Source: Clostridium sp. 'White wine YQ' (lineage in GTDB: Bacteria > Bacillota > Clostridia > Clostridiales > Clostridiaceae). From it: 64,000 nt of DNA. The stretch lies in the NCBI RefSeq assembly GCF_028728205.1, contig NZ_JAQYUU010000001.1:2092082-2156081 (forward strand). Reading direction: 5' to 3'. The notes beneath the pieces were generated by a model. It was not told the origin of the DNA. It did not search any database and saw only the letters and a program-made list of their open reading frames with translations. The position numbers were made by a program, and so were the translations under genes. Position 1 is the stretch's first letter, and every line of letters begins with the position of its first letter. Shown piece by piece: positions 8,822 to 17,378 of this stretch.

Positions 8822-8862
8822 AAAAAAAGCCTTATACTACTTAAAGTAATATAAAGCTTTTT
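8822..8862 (-). terminator. terminator of the membrane glycosyltransferase gene
   Basis: On the minus strand a 14-bp nearly perfect stem (AGCTTTATATTACT with AGTAGTATAAGGCT) is followed by seven T. It begins 15 bases after the glycosyltransferase stop. Confidence 0.85.
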
Positions 8863-8876
8863 ATTGAAGTTTCATA

Positions 8877-10490
8877 CTAGATACTTTCTTCTAACTCATA
8901 CACTCTCTTTTTTATTGCAATATCCCATGCTATTTTTCCAAGATAAATAAATGCTATAACATTTGTTAGTGATGTAATAAATAATAGAAATCCTGAAGGT
9001 GTACCACCCATACTATTTCCTGTACTAAATAGAACATCTTGAGTATTTAAATAAATTGTCAAACTATATACTCCTGCTAATATAAGAAGTCTTTTATCTT
9101 TAATATAAATATATGCTAGAAGTGCTAGTGCAGCTGCTGGGAACAAGTATCTTTCATGCATACTTGTTGAGAAAGTAAATACACCTGCAATCTGTATTAA
9201 TGCTGCGATGGGTGCAATGGTTTTGCTATTGCCTTTAATATAAATAAACCAAGTAAATAATGTTATTAATATAATAAAAATAGTTCCCCAAGTATGATAA
9301 CTAAAAAAGATAAAACTCTGTGAATCCTTTGTATAGTTTTGACCTAACAAAGCGAAAAAATTATATCCATTTACTGAAGCATATGGGTATTCACCTATTG
9401 TATTAGCGAATAGATTAATTATCCACGTAAATCCTTGGGTAATAGAGAATGGTAATATAATAATTAAAGCCGTAATAAATGCTGATATTCCAGATAAAAT
9501 AAAGCTTTTAATATCTTTTCGTCTAACCAATTCAAAAAATAATATTGGAAGATATATTATTCCTTGAGGCTTCATCAATACTCCAATAGCAAATACTACT
9601 GAAGATAATGCAATTCTCCCTTCTGTCATTAAATATACTGCAATTACTATTATCATTGTAAAAAATGAATCAACTTGCCCCCATATTGTTGAGTTAATAA
9701 AAATCGCTGGATTAAATATATAAAATATAGAAATCAGCATACTTAATTCTTCTTTAATATACTTCTTTCCTATTTTGTAGATAAAAAAGGCTGTTACAAT
9801 ATCTGCAAGTATCGATGGCAGCTTTATTAAAAAAGTAAAGTAAGGATTAATTGAAGACAAACTTGCAAACTTTCCCGTTAAGAATAATATATAAATATAA
9901 AATGGCGGATAATCACTAGTTCTAGAACCTGAATAAAATCCAGTAAGATTATTAGCTGCTGTAGTCGCCCAATTTTTAAATAAATTAATATCAGAAATAA
10001 ATCCTTGGGAATATAATCCTAATGAAATTCTTAAGAGTAACCCTAGGGCTAATAGACCATATATTAGTATTTTTTTATTTTTATCTGAAAGAGCAACTCT
10101 TCTTCTCTTTCTAAAAGAAAATAAAGTTATAAATGCTCCGAAGAATACTATTATATAGGCAATGAGTACTGGTGATATGTACTTATTACTTCCTGAAGAA
10201 CTCATTCCTCTATTCATATTACCACCTTGAAACTGAGGTCTTTGAGCTTGATTATTTGCATTAACACCATTATTTTGATTTATATTTGCATTAGGTGCGT
10301 TACCCATTTCCCCATCTGGCGGCATTTGCATTTTATTATTTTTTCCTCCTTGAAAATTTCCTTGAGCATAATTATTTGTATTGGCTGTATTTTTAGTATA
10401 ATTCCCTACAGTATAAACACATAAACCTATAGATAATATTATTGCTAAGATCATTATTATATTAAATACATTCTTTCTTATAAATTCCAT
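8877..10490 (-). CDS. GT-C type membrane glycosyltransferase (Gpi18-like)
   Basis: A 537-residue polytopic protein resembling bacterial Gpi18/PMT-like mannosyl- or glucosyltransferases that use polyprenyl-phosphate sugars on the outer face of the membrane. After one helix (about 9-29) comes an outer segment of about 75 residues rich in Asn, Gln, Gly and Met (about 33-105), then 10 or more helices. The first large loop contains SDINLFKNWA and SDYPPFYIY, the acidic and DYPP signatures of this GT-C group. The donor and acceptor are unknown. Ribosome site AAGGAGGAG precedes the ATG. It is a single gene between two hairpins. The low-complexity insert is unusual; see findings. Confidence 0.8.
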   Translation of the reverse strand: MEFIRKNVFNIIMILAIILSIGLCVYTVGNYTKNTANTNNYAQGNFQGGKNNKMQMPPDGEMGNAPNANINQNNGVNANNQAQRPQFQGGNMNRGMSSSGSNKYISPVLIAYIIVFFGAFITLFSFRKRRRVALSDKNKKILIYGLLALGLLLRISLGLYSQGFISDINLFKNWATTAANNLTGFYSGSRTSDYPPFYIYILFLTGKFASLSSINPYFTFLIKLPSILADIVTAFFIYKIGKKYIKEELSMLISIFYIFNPAIFINSTIWGQVDSFFTMIIVIAVYLMTEGRIALSSVVFAIGVLMKPQGIIYLPILFFELVRRKDIKSFILSGISAFITALIIILPFSITQGFTWIINLFANTIGEYPYASVNGYNFFALLGQNYTKDSQSFIFFSYHTWGTIFIILITLFTWFIYIKGNSKTIAPIAALIQIAGVFTFSTSMHERYLFPAAALALLAYIYIKDKRLLILAGVYSLTIYLNTQDVLFSTGNSMGGTPSGFLLFITSLTNVIAFIYLGKIAWDIAIKKRVYELEESI

Positions 10491-10606
10491 TTTCTCCTCC
10501 TTATTCTTATCAAATAGTATATACTAATATTAGTACATTAATTCGGAAAATCTATGGTAACATTGTCGCAAAAATATGTGAAAATATACTTAGGAAGCAA
10601 GAAACA

Positions 10607-10665
10607 GAGGCCATGGTAAAGTGTACCCAAAACATTTATGGGGTACACTTTATAGGCCTCCGTTT
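10607..10665 (-). terminator. large GC-richer hairpin after the PHP gene
   Basis: Left arm 10607-10628 and right arm 10641-10660 pair almost completely around a 12-base loop; the core is AAAGTGTACCC with GGGTACACTTT. It lies between two minus-strand genes and probably ends the PHP transcript, but the T-run is better on the + strand and the minus-strand tail is weak. It is more GC-rich than its surroundings. Confidence 0.55.
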
Positions 10666-10684
10666 TAAAAGTTTGCTATAATAA

Positions 10685-11371
10685 TCAGCTTATTTTATTT
10701 ATAAAGTTATCAATTTCTTCTTTATTAATAAATACCTCTCCCAGCTTTCCGTGTCGTTTGTCTACTCTCTTATCTGAATGGAAGTCAGATCCTGCAGTGT
10801 AAAAACATCCCTTTCTTCTTGCTAGGCTCATAAAATATTCACTATCTGTTTTGGAGTTTTTCCAATACACTGCTTCAATGCCATGAAAATCTAATTTAAG
10901 TATATCATTAATTATTTCATTTTTAATTTTTATTGGGTGAGCAAGTACTACTACCCCCCCAAAATGTTTCAATAACTTAATACCTGAATTTGTATGAATT
11001 TTATTTTTGACACTTTCCTCATCCAATTTCACTTCAAACCCAAGCAACTGTTGTAATGATAAGATATCACTCTTTTTCACATACTCTAATGCTTTTCTAA
11101 AGTTACTATTTTTAAGGATTTTTTCATTAAAATATCCTAAGACATGGACCTTTTTCCCTCTGAACCTTGTAGAAAGCTCTATCCCTGGAATAACTTTGAC
11201 AGTTTCTAATTCACCCCGATTTATTGCTTCCTCTACTCCATCAATGGTATTATGATCAGTTATAGAAATTATATCTAAGCCCTTTTCTTTTGCCATAACT
11301 ACAAGTTCTGCTGGCGAATAATCTCCATCAGAAAATGTACTATGCATATGAAAGTCTCCTTTTGTGTACAT
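10685..11371 (-). CDS. PHP-domain phosphoesterase
   Basis: A 228-residue member of the PHP metal-dependent phosphoesterase family. The metal-binding motifs are all present in order: DFHMHST at the N terminus, ITDHNT (about 36-41), GIELS (about 64-68), AHPIKI (about 140) and SDFHSDKR near the C terminus. Small stand-alone proteins of this type include nucleoside-bisphosphate phosphatases related to TrpH/YciV, so a nucleotide or sugar phosphate substrate is likely but not shown. The start at 11371 follows AGAGG at good spacing. It appears to be transcribed alone; no partner is implied by its neighbours. Confidence 0.88.
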   Translation of the reverse strand: MYTKGDFHMHSTFSDGDYSPAELVVMAKEKGLDIISITDHNTIDGVEEAINRGELETVKVIPGIELSTRFRGKKVHVLGYFNEKILKNSNFRKALEYVKKSDILSLQQLLGFEVKLDEESVKNKIHTNSGIKLLKHFGGVVVLAHPIKIKNEIINDILKLDFHGIEAVYWKNSKTDSEYFMSLARRKGCFYTAGSDFHSDKRVDKRHGKLGEVFINKEEIDNFINKIS

Positions 11372-11463
11372 ATTTTTCCTCTATATTTCATGATTCTCTA
11401 TATATTATATTTATACTTCAATAAAAATGTTTCATCTTAATTTTTATGACATATTTACTCTAT

Positions 11464-11814
11464 TTAATGATTTTTAAAAAACATTTTTCTTATTTTTTCT
11501 GCCAGTTCCTTTGATATTTCTATTTTATCAAGCAATATATCTTTGGGACTTACTAACAAAGGATACTCTTCTAACCATACATTACCTTCAATTAATTCAC
11601 CTTTTAAAATATCCTTATCAGGATTTTCGTCATTTACCTCCTCTAATTCATTAAAAGGAGTTAACACAACAATTCTTCTGCAAGGCTCATCAAATTGATC
11701 ATAAATATTAAAAAAACTATTATAATTTTCAAAAGCCTTCACTGAAGTGACAACTTTAAGAAATATTCCTAATTCATTAGCTAAATCAATTACTCTAATA
11801 TTATCCTCTTTCAT
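11464..11814 (-). CDS. small protein of unknown function
   Basis: A 116-residue acidic, soluble protein I do not recognise. It starts MKEDNIRVIDLANELGIFLKV, has no signal peptide or membrane helix, and contains a short strand-like core (RRIVVLTPFNELEEV) and a C-terminal helix rich in Lys and Glu (DKIEISKELAEKIRKMF). Only a modest ribosome site (AGGATAGG) precedes the ATG. It is separated from the downstream PHP gene by 92 bases and could be co-transcribed with it. Coding is supported by clean length and codon use rather than by any family match. Confidence 0.65.
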   Translation of the reverse strand: MKEDNIRVIDLANELGIFLKVVTSVKAFENYNSFFNIYDQFDEPCRRIVVLTPFNELEEVNDENPDKDILKGELIEGNVWLEEYPLLVSPKDILLDKIEISKELAEKIRKMFFKNH

Positions 11815-11946
11815 TTTAAATACCTATCCTATTTTTGTTTTTAATGATTTATACAATTAAGCATTATAATACAGTATACCATAAACGTTCACTCAAACTT
11901 AATAAAAAACATATACTTATATTGAAACATTTAAGGGAGGATATAA

Positions 11947-12849
11947 ATGTTTAATTCTTATCCATATTTCGGATATTCTGTTGAATGTAAAAATGAGCCT
12001 AAAACTTTTCCACCTCAACATCAACCAGTGCAACCTGGCATTGAAGCACTTATGTATCCTAAACCAATTTTTGATAATCCTGACTATTTAGGTAGTTGTA
12101 AATTAAAAGATAGGGTTGCGCTAATTACTGGAGGTGACAGTGGAATTGGAAGAGCTGTTTCTTTAGCCTTTGCTAAAGAAGGGGCAGATATAGCAATTGT
12201 ATACTTATATGAACATGTTGATGCTGAAGCTACAAAAGCCCTCGTTGAGGGGCAAGGTAGAAAATGTATATTAATCCCTGGAGACTTAAGAGATGAAAAC
12301 TTCTGTAAAGAGATTGTTGAAACCACTGTTTCGACTTTTGGTCACTTAGACATACTGGTAAACAATGCAGGCGTTCAATTTCCTCAAAACAGCTTAGAGG
12401 ATATCACCACAGAGCAATTAGAAAACACTTATAGAACTAATATTTTCCCACTTTTTCACGTTACAAAAGCAGCTCTACCCTATCTTAAAAAAGGAAGTTC
12501 AATAATAAATACTGCCTCCATAACTGCTTACAAAGGACATGAACTTCTTATAGACTATTCTTCAACTAAAGGTGCTATTGTATCTTTTACTAGGTCACTT
12601 GCACTTAATTTAGTTAAAAAGGGGATTCGCGTTAATGGAGTTGCTCCAGGTCCAATATGGACTCCACTTATAGTATCAAGTTATTCAGCAGAATACGTAT
12701 CAACCTTTGGACTTCAAGAACCTAAAATGAAAAGGGCTGGTCAGCCAGCAGAATTAGCTCCAGCTTATGTCTACTTAGCATCTGATGATTCTAGTTATGT
12801 AACTGGCCAGATATTGCACGTTGATGGTGGAGGATATATAAGTTCTTAA
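11947..12849 (+). CDS. SDR-family oxidoreductase, general-stress type
   Basis: A 300-residue short-chain dehydrogenase with the 40-residue Pro/Gln-rich N-terminal extension (KTFPPQHQPVQPGIEALM) seen in the YdaD/YhdF/YhxC general-stress group. The NAD(P) motif TGGDSGIGR, the NNAG motif, the catalytic Ser in NTASITAYKG, YSSTK (Tyr and Lys) and the PGPIWTPL substrate loop are intact. These enzymes act on alcohols, aldehydes or sugars; the substrate here is not predictable. Ribosome site AAGGGAGG precedes the ATG. The gene stands alone and ends at a strong terminator. Confidence 0.9.
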   Translation: MFNSYPYFGYSVECKNEPKTFPPQHQPVQPGIEALMYPKPIFDNPDYLGSCKLKDRVALITGGDSGIGRAVSLAFAKEGADIAIVYLYEHVDAEATKALVEGQGRKCILIPGDLRDENFCKEIVETTVSTFGHLDILVNNAGVQFPQNSLEDITTEQLENTYRTNIFPLFHVTKAALPYLKKGSSIINTASITAYKGHELLIDYSSTKGAIVSFTRSLALNLVKKGIRVNGVAPGPIWTPLIVSSYSAEYVSTFGLQEPKMKRAGQPAELAPAYVYLASDDSSYVTGQILHVDGGGYISS

Positions 12850-13362
12850 TAAACTAATACAGAAGGCATGTCTTATAATAATTCATTTATTATAAGCTAT
12901 GCCTTCCTTTTTTATTATGGCTATATTATCAACATTGTCCATTTATTAAATTTATAGTTGTTTATTTATTACGTTTTGATTTCCCAGAATAATTCCTCAT
13001 AATTTCTAATTGTCTAATTATATACTACATAATTACAAACATTAAAATCGTGCGTTACGAGGCATATTAAAGTTTGTGCTTTTTTATGATTGCCTTTAAA
13101 AAATTCTATTGGTCAACAGTTGAACTTTTAGCTATAAGCTTTGACCCATGATAATAAACACCTTTATTTTATGATTTACGCTCTAATATTCCGGTAAGAG
13201 ATTATGTCCATTTATTACATTTCATATACTTTCTATATCTTTCATTTTCACTTTCTTTCAACTATAAATATGTATAAATCATGAATTAACCTCTAAAAGT
13301 ATAATTTTTAATATATAATAAGGTTAGTAAAATTTAATTGCTTTGAAAGGAGTTAATAATAT
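12850..13362. other. 513-base intergenic region
   Basis: After the terminator at 12862-12914 no gene is seen. The 13-mer TGTCCATTTATTA occurs twice (12936-12948 and 13205-13217) in the same orientation. A GGTCAA/TTGACC inverted pair flanks about 13113-13147. The region has no start codons with ribosome sites that lead to a plausible frame. It must hold the promoter of the next gene. Confidence 0.55.
12862..12914 (+). terminator. terminator of the SDR gene
   Basis: A long stem joins GAAGGCAT...CTTATAATA and TATTATAAG...ATGCCTTC, followed by six T. Confidence 0.88.
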
Positions 13363-14085
13363 ATGAAATATATTCTCGACATGCACACCCATACTGTAGC
13401 TAGCGGCCATGCATACACTACTTTGTTAGAAAACGCAAAATACGCTAGTGAAATAGGCCTTCAACTTTTAGGTACTACTGACCATGGTCCCACAATGCCA
13501 GGTGCTCCACATGAATGGTATTTCGGCAACATAAAAATTATGCCAAGAGAACTTTTCGGCGTAACAATGCTATATGGTTCTGAGGTAAATATTATAGATT
13601 ATGAAGGAAACCTTGATTTACCTACTGATGTCCTAAAAAGCTTAGACATAGTTATTGCAAGCATACATGAACCTGTTATGCAATCAAGTGATGATGCTGA
13701 TTTAAATACAACTGCTTTCCTAAAAGCAATGGATAATCCATATGTACATATAATTGGTCACCCAGGAAATCCGAAATTTCCAATTCATGAGGAAGCTTTA
13801 GTAAAAAAGGCAAAAGAAAAAAACATACTAATTGAGATAAATAATAGCTCCTTTATTAGGTCAAGAATTGGGAGTGACAAAACATGCACAAAAATTGCTC
13901 GTTTATGTAAAGAACATGGGGTTAGAATAATTTTAAATAGTGATGCCCACTCATGTTTTCATATAGGAAATTTTGATGCTGCAATAGAGATTCTAAAAAA
14001 AATAGATATGCCTGAAGAATTAATAATTAATGGTAGTAAATCTGAATTTCTAGACTTTCTTAGAGAAAAAGGAAAAGAGATATAA
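13363..14085 (+). CDS. YcdX-like PHP-family hydrolase
   Basis: A 240-residue PHP-domain protein of the YcdX type, a trinuclear-zinc phosphatase family of uncertain physiological substrate. MHTHT at the N terminus, TTDHGP (about 38-43), GSEVNI, SIHEP, GHPGNPKFP and NSDAHS are the ordered metal ligands. Ribosome site GAAAGGAG precedes the ATG. The downstream U32 gene follows after 31 bases and the aminotransferase 11 bases after that, so the three are probably one operon, although their roles do not obviously connect. Confidence 0.9.
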   Translation: MKYILDMHTHTVASGHAYTTLLENAKYASEIGLQLLGTTDHGPTMPGAPHEWYFGNIKIMPRELFGVTMLYGSEVNIIDYEGNLDLPTDVLKSLDIVIASIHEPVMQSSDDADLNTTAFLKAMDNPYVHIIGHPGNPKFPIHEEALVKKAKEKNILIEINNSSFIRSRIGSDKTCTKIARLCKEHGVRIILNSDAHSCFHIGNFDAAIEILKKIDMPEELIINGSKSEFLDFLREKGKEI

Positions 14086-14116
14086 TTAATACAAAAGTAA
14101 TACATTAGGAGGATTT

Positions 14117-16051
14117 ATGGCAAGATTTTTTAACGGAAAGAAAATAGAATTATTGGCACCTGCTGGTAATATGGAAATATTCAGAAGCGTTGTAAATTCA
14201 AATTGTGATGCAATTTACATTGGTGGTAAATCACTAAATATGAGAATGATGCGTAAGGGTTATAACTTTTCTGATGAAGAGGTTAAAGAAGCTTTATCCC
14301 TAGCTCATGAGGTTCAGAAAAAGCTTTATGTTACTGTAAATAATATGCTTAATGATTCTGAAATTGATGAAGCAATAGAATACCTTAAGTATTTAAATGA
14401 TATTGCTGTTGACGGAATTATCGTTCAAGACCTTGGAATAATACAAATTTGTAAAGAACATAATTTAAAAAACTTTGAAATACATTCTTCAGTTATGATG
14501 AATGTACATAATATAGAAATGGTTGAAACCTTAAAAGATTTAGGTGTGTCCAGAGTTGTTTTATCCAGAGAAATGGATCTCAAAACAGCTAAACACTTAC
14601 AAAACCAGACTGGTATAGAGACAGAATACTTTATGCATGGTGATATGTGTACAGTTAACGGCGCTAATTGCTATTATAGTTCAGTAGTTTTAGGAAATAG
14701 TTCAAATCGTGGTAGATGCTTTAAGCCATGTAGATGGACTTACAAAGTAAAAAAAGATGGCAACGTCTACCCTACAGAATATCCTTTAGCTGCTAAGGAT
14801 ATGTATATGTATGAACATATACCTGAACTTATTGAAGCTTGTGTAACCTCTTTTAAAATAGAAGGAAGAATGAGGGATGCTGACTTTATCGTTAATTTAA
14901 TAAATATTTATGGAGAAGCTATTGATAGATACATAGAAGATCCTTTAGGCTTTAATAGAAAGAAGCATGCAAAAGAATTATTTGAAGGAAGAAAAAGAGA
15001 TTTTACTACTGCATATGCTTTTGGTAGACCTGGATTAGATTTTATAAATACTCGCTATGAAGGTACTGGTAAGTTCTATTCTACAGGTAAAGTATTCTCT
15101 TCTCCAACTGAAGAGCCAAAAATAACTGACAAGGCTATTAATGAGGTTTTATCAGAATTGAGCAGCTACACTTCAAATACTCCTTCTAAACATAATCTAT
15201 CAGTAAAAGTAAATAATTATGAACAAGCTAAGTTGTGTTTGGAACAAGGTGTGGATAGAATATATCTTCCTTGTGAAGTTTTATGTCCAGATGAATTTAT
15301 CACTCTTGAGCAGTTAAATGATTTAGTAAACAAGAAAAATAATACAAAGATATATCTTGATTTACCTCAAATGATGAATGAGCTTCAATTTGAAATTATT
15401 GATCAATATTTATCAAATCATGGTCATCTATTTGATGGACTTCTAGTATCTAATTTAGGCGCCATAAGAAAATATGCAAATAAATACCCATTAATTACAA
15501 ACTATAATTTAAATATTTATAATAATAAGGCTATTGAATTCTATAAAAATTTAGGAGTTAAGGAATTCACATTATCTTTTGAAACTAAGAATAACGAAAT
15601 TGGAAGACTTATAAGTTCCTCTAATGAGTCCTTAGAATTAATTGTACACGGACCTATGCGAGTTATGTATTTAGATCATAATGTTTATGAGAATATAGAT
15701 GCATTAGAGCCAACTGATAAAGCTGATAATAAATATGTTGATAATAATATCTTAGTATTGATGACGGATAAAGGCGAAAATCCTGTATATATAGATCAGA
15801 ATGGAAAGAATCATTTATTTACTTCAAAAGAACTTTGCTTATTGCCAATCTTAAAGGACTTAAATTTTGATAATACACTAAGCTTAAGAATTGAAGGACA
15901 AACCTATTCTATTAGTGAATTAGAAAATATAATTAAAATTTATAAACAAGCAATAGAAAATAAATCAAAATGTGATGAATTATTTTTAGATTTAAAGCCA
16001 GTTAGAGCAGGCTTTACTTTAGGAGCCTTATCATTTAAAACAATTATATAA
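14117..16051 (+). CDS. U32-family protein (RNA hydroxylation-type)
   Basis: A 644-residue member of the U32 family, once called collagenase-like peptidases. Members such as RlhA and TrhP are required for hydroxylation of 23S rRNA or tRNA uridine using prephenate-linked chemistry and probably an Fe-S cluster. The family signature is clear at about 175-193: EYFMHGDMCTVNGANCYYSS, followed by NRGRCFKPCRW, giving the conserved Cys set. Length (about 650) is that of the RlhA-like subgroup with a C-terminal extension. The start follows TAGGAGG at ideal spacing. Which RNA is modified cannot be decided here. Confidence 0.85.
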   Translation: MARFFNGKKIELLAPAGNMEIFRSVVNSNCDAIYIGGKSLNMRMMRKGYNFSDEEVKEALSLAHEVQKKLYVTVNNMLNDSEIDEAIEYLKYLNDIAVDGIIVQDLGIIQICKEHNLKNFEIHSSVMMNVHNIEMVETLKDLGVSRVVLSREMDLKTAKHLQNQTGIETEYFMHGDMCTVNGANCYYSSVVLGNSSNRGRCFKPCRWTYKVKKDGNVYPTEYPLAAKDMYMYEHIPELIEACVTSFKIEGRMRDADFIVNLINIYGEAIDRYIEDPLGFNRKKHAKELFEGRKRDFTTAYAFGRPGLDFINTRYEGTGKFYSTGKVFSSPTEEPKITDKAINEVLSELSSYTSNTPSKHNLSVKVNNYEQAKLCLEQGVDRIYLPCEVLCPDEFITLEQLNDLVNKKNNTKIYLDLPQMMNELQFEIIDQYLSNHGHLFDGLLVSNLGAIRKYANKYPLITNYNLNIYNNKAIEFYKNLGVKEFTLSFETKNNEIGRLISSSNESLELIVHGPMRVMYLDHNVYENIDALEPTDKADNKYVDNNILVLMTDKGENPVYIDQNGKNHLFTSKELCLLPILKDLNFDNTLSLRIEGQTYSISELENIIKIYKQAIENKSKCDELFLDLKPVRAGFTLGALSFKTII

Positions 16052-16062
16052 GGAGTAAAATT

Positions 16063-17334
16063 ATGAATTATATTGGACCTGATAATATACTGAAAAAAAG
16101 AAAAGATTACATGTTTCCAGCAACTGCAAACTTCTATAAAAATCCGCCTCAAATAGTAAAAGGCTCAATGCAATATCTATTTGATGAAAATAATAAAAAA
16201 TATATAGATTTCTTTTCAGGTGTATCCGTAATGAATTGTGGACACTCAAACCCAGAGATACTTAAGGATACTATTGAACAATTAAGTGCATTACAACATA
16301 CTTGCACATTATACTTAACTCAACCAATGGTGGATCTTGCAGAGAAGCTTTCAAATATACTTCCTGGAGATATAAAGAGAACCTTCTTCTGTGCTACAGG
16401 TTCTGAAGCTAATGAAGGTGCGATGGCACTAGCAAGACTTCATACTAAAAAAACAGGCTTTATAGCATTAACTGGTGGTCTTCATGGAAGAACTCACTTA
16501 ACACTAAGTGTAACTGGAATACCAATGTGGAGACTAGATGATAACTTAATTAAAGAGAATATCTTTTTTATTGAAAGACCATATTCTAGTACTACTAGTT
16601 ATGAAATTGCTATGAAGAAGTCTTTAGCAGAACTAGAAGAAGTTTTGAAGAACCATGGAGACAAAATTGCTGCAATGATATTAGAGCCACTACAAGGAAA
16701 TGGTGGAATAATATTATATCCTCTAAATTATATAAAAGAAGTAAAAAAATTATTAGAGAAATATAATGTACTCTTAATAGTTGATGAAGTTCAAACTGGA
16801 TATGGACGTACTGGTAAGATGTTCTGTATTGAGCACTATGATGTTATTCCTGACATCATAGTTACTGCAAAGGCTTTGGGAAACGGAGTTCCTATTTCAA
16901 CATTCTCAACCACTGATGAGATAGCTAATTCCTTTAATAAACCTTCTGCTTCTACACTAGGAGGAACCCCTGTAACAGCCTATACTGCTTTAAGTGTTCT
17001 TAATTATATTGAAAAAAACTCATTAGTTCAAAGAGCAAAGGAATTGGGTGACTATTTAAGACATAAACTTGAAAATCTCTCTTCTCCACTTATACAAGAG
17101 GTTAGAGGTATAGGACTTATGTTAGGTCTACAAATTCAATCAAGTAATGAAGCTCTTAATTCAGCTGAAATTACAGATATCATACTAGAGGAAATGAAGG
17201 ATCTTGGATTCTTAATCGGTAAAAACGGATTAAACAGAGATGTTATAGCATTTCAACCGCCACTAGTTATTAATAAAGAAGATATTGATTCTATGATATT
17301 AAGTTTAGAAACTGTACTTAAAAAAATAAAATAA
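16063..17334 (+). CDS. class III PLP-dependent aminotransferase
   Basis: A 423-residue fold-type I aminotransferase of class III, nearest in style to alanine-glyoxylate aminotransferase 2, GABA or ornithine aminotransferases. The cofactor motifs are GSEAN (phosphate site), LLIVDEVQTGYGRTG (Asp to pyridine N) and VTAKALGNGVP with the Schiff-base Lys. It begins 11 bases after the U32 stop with ribosome site AAGGAG, so it is translationally linked to that gene. The amine substrate is unknown. A bidirectional terminator follows. Confidence 0.88.
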   Translation: MNYIGPDNILKKRKDYMFPATANFYKNPPQIVKGSMQYLFDENNKKYIDFFSGVSVMNCGHSNPEILKDTIEQLSALQHTCTLYLTQPMVDLAEKLSNILPGDIKRTFFCATGSEANEGAMALARLHTKKTGFIALTGGLHGRTHLTLSVTGIPMWRLDDNLIKENIFFIERPYSSTTSYEIAMKKSLAELEEVLKNHGDKIAAMILEPLQGNGGIILYPLNYIKEVKKLLEKYNVLLIVDEVQTGYGRTGKMFCIEHYDVIPDIIVTAKALGNGVPISTFSTTDEIANSFNKPSASTLGGTPVTAYTALSVLNYIEKNSLVQRAKELGDYLRHKLENLSSPLIQEVRGIGLMLGLQIQSSNEALNSAEITDIILEEMKDLGFLIGKNGLNRDVIAFQPPLVINKEDIDSMILSLETVLKKIK

Positions 17335-17338
17335 ATAG

Positions 17339-17373
17339 AAAGGTGCGTTGCGAATTGCAACAGCACCTTTTTT
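17339..17373. terminator. bidirectional terminator between aminotransferase and hydF
   Basis: The stem AAAGGTGC-GTTGC pairs with GCAAC-(A)-GCACCTTT around a 5-base loop, with T-runs in both directions. It serves convergent genes. Confidence 0.9.
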
Positions 17374-17378
17374 ATATA

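Larger units (their letters stand above)
8539..8876. other. intergenic region before the activator gene
   Basis: This 338-base gap contains the sigma-54 promoter (8584-8599), the shared upstream word (8665-8675), a cluster of CATTCA/ATTCATTCA repeats (8775-8812) and the terminator of the glycosyltransferase gene (8822-8862). No open frame is evident. Confidence 0.7.
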
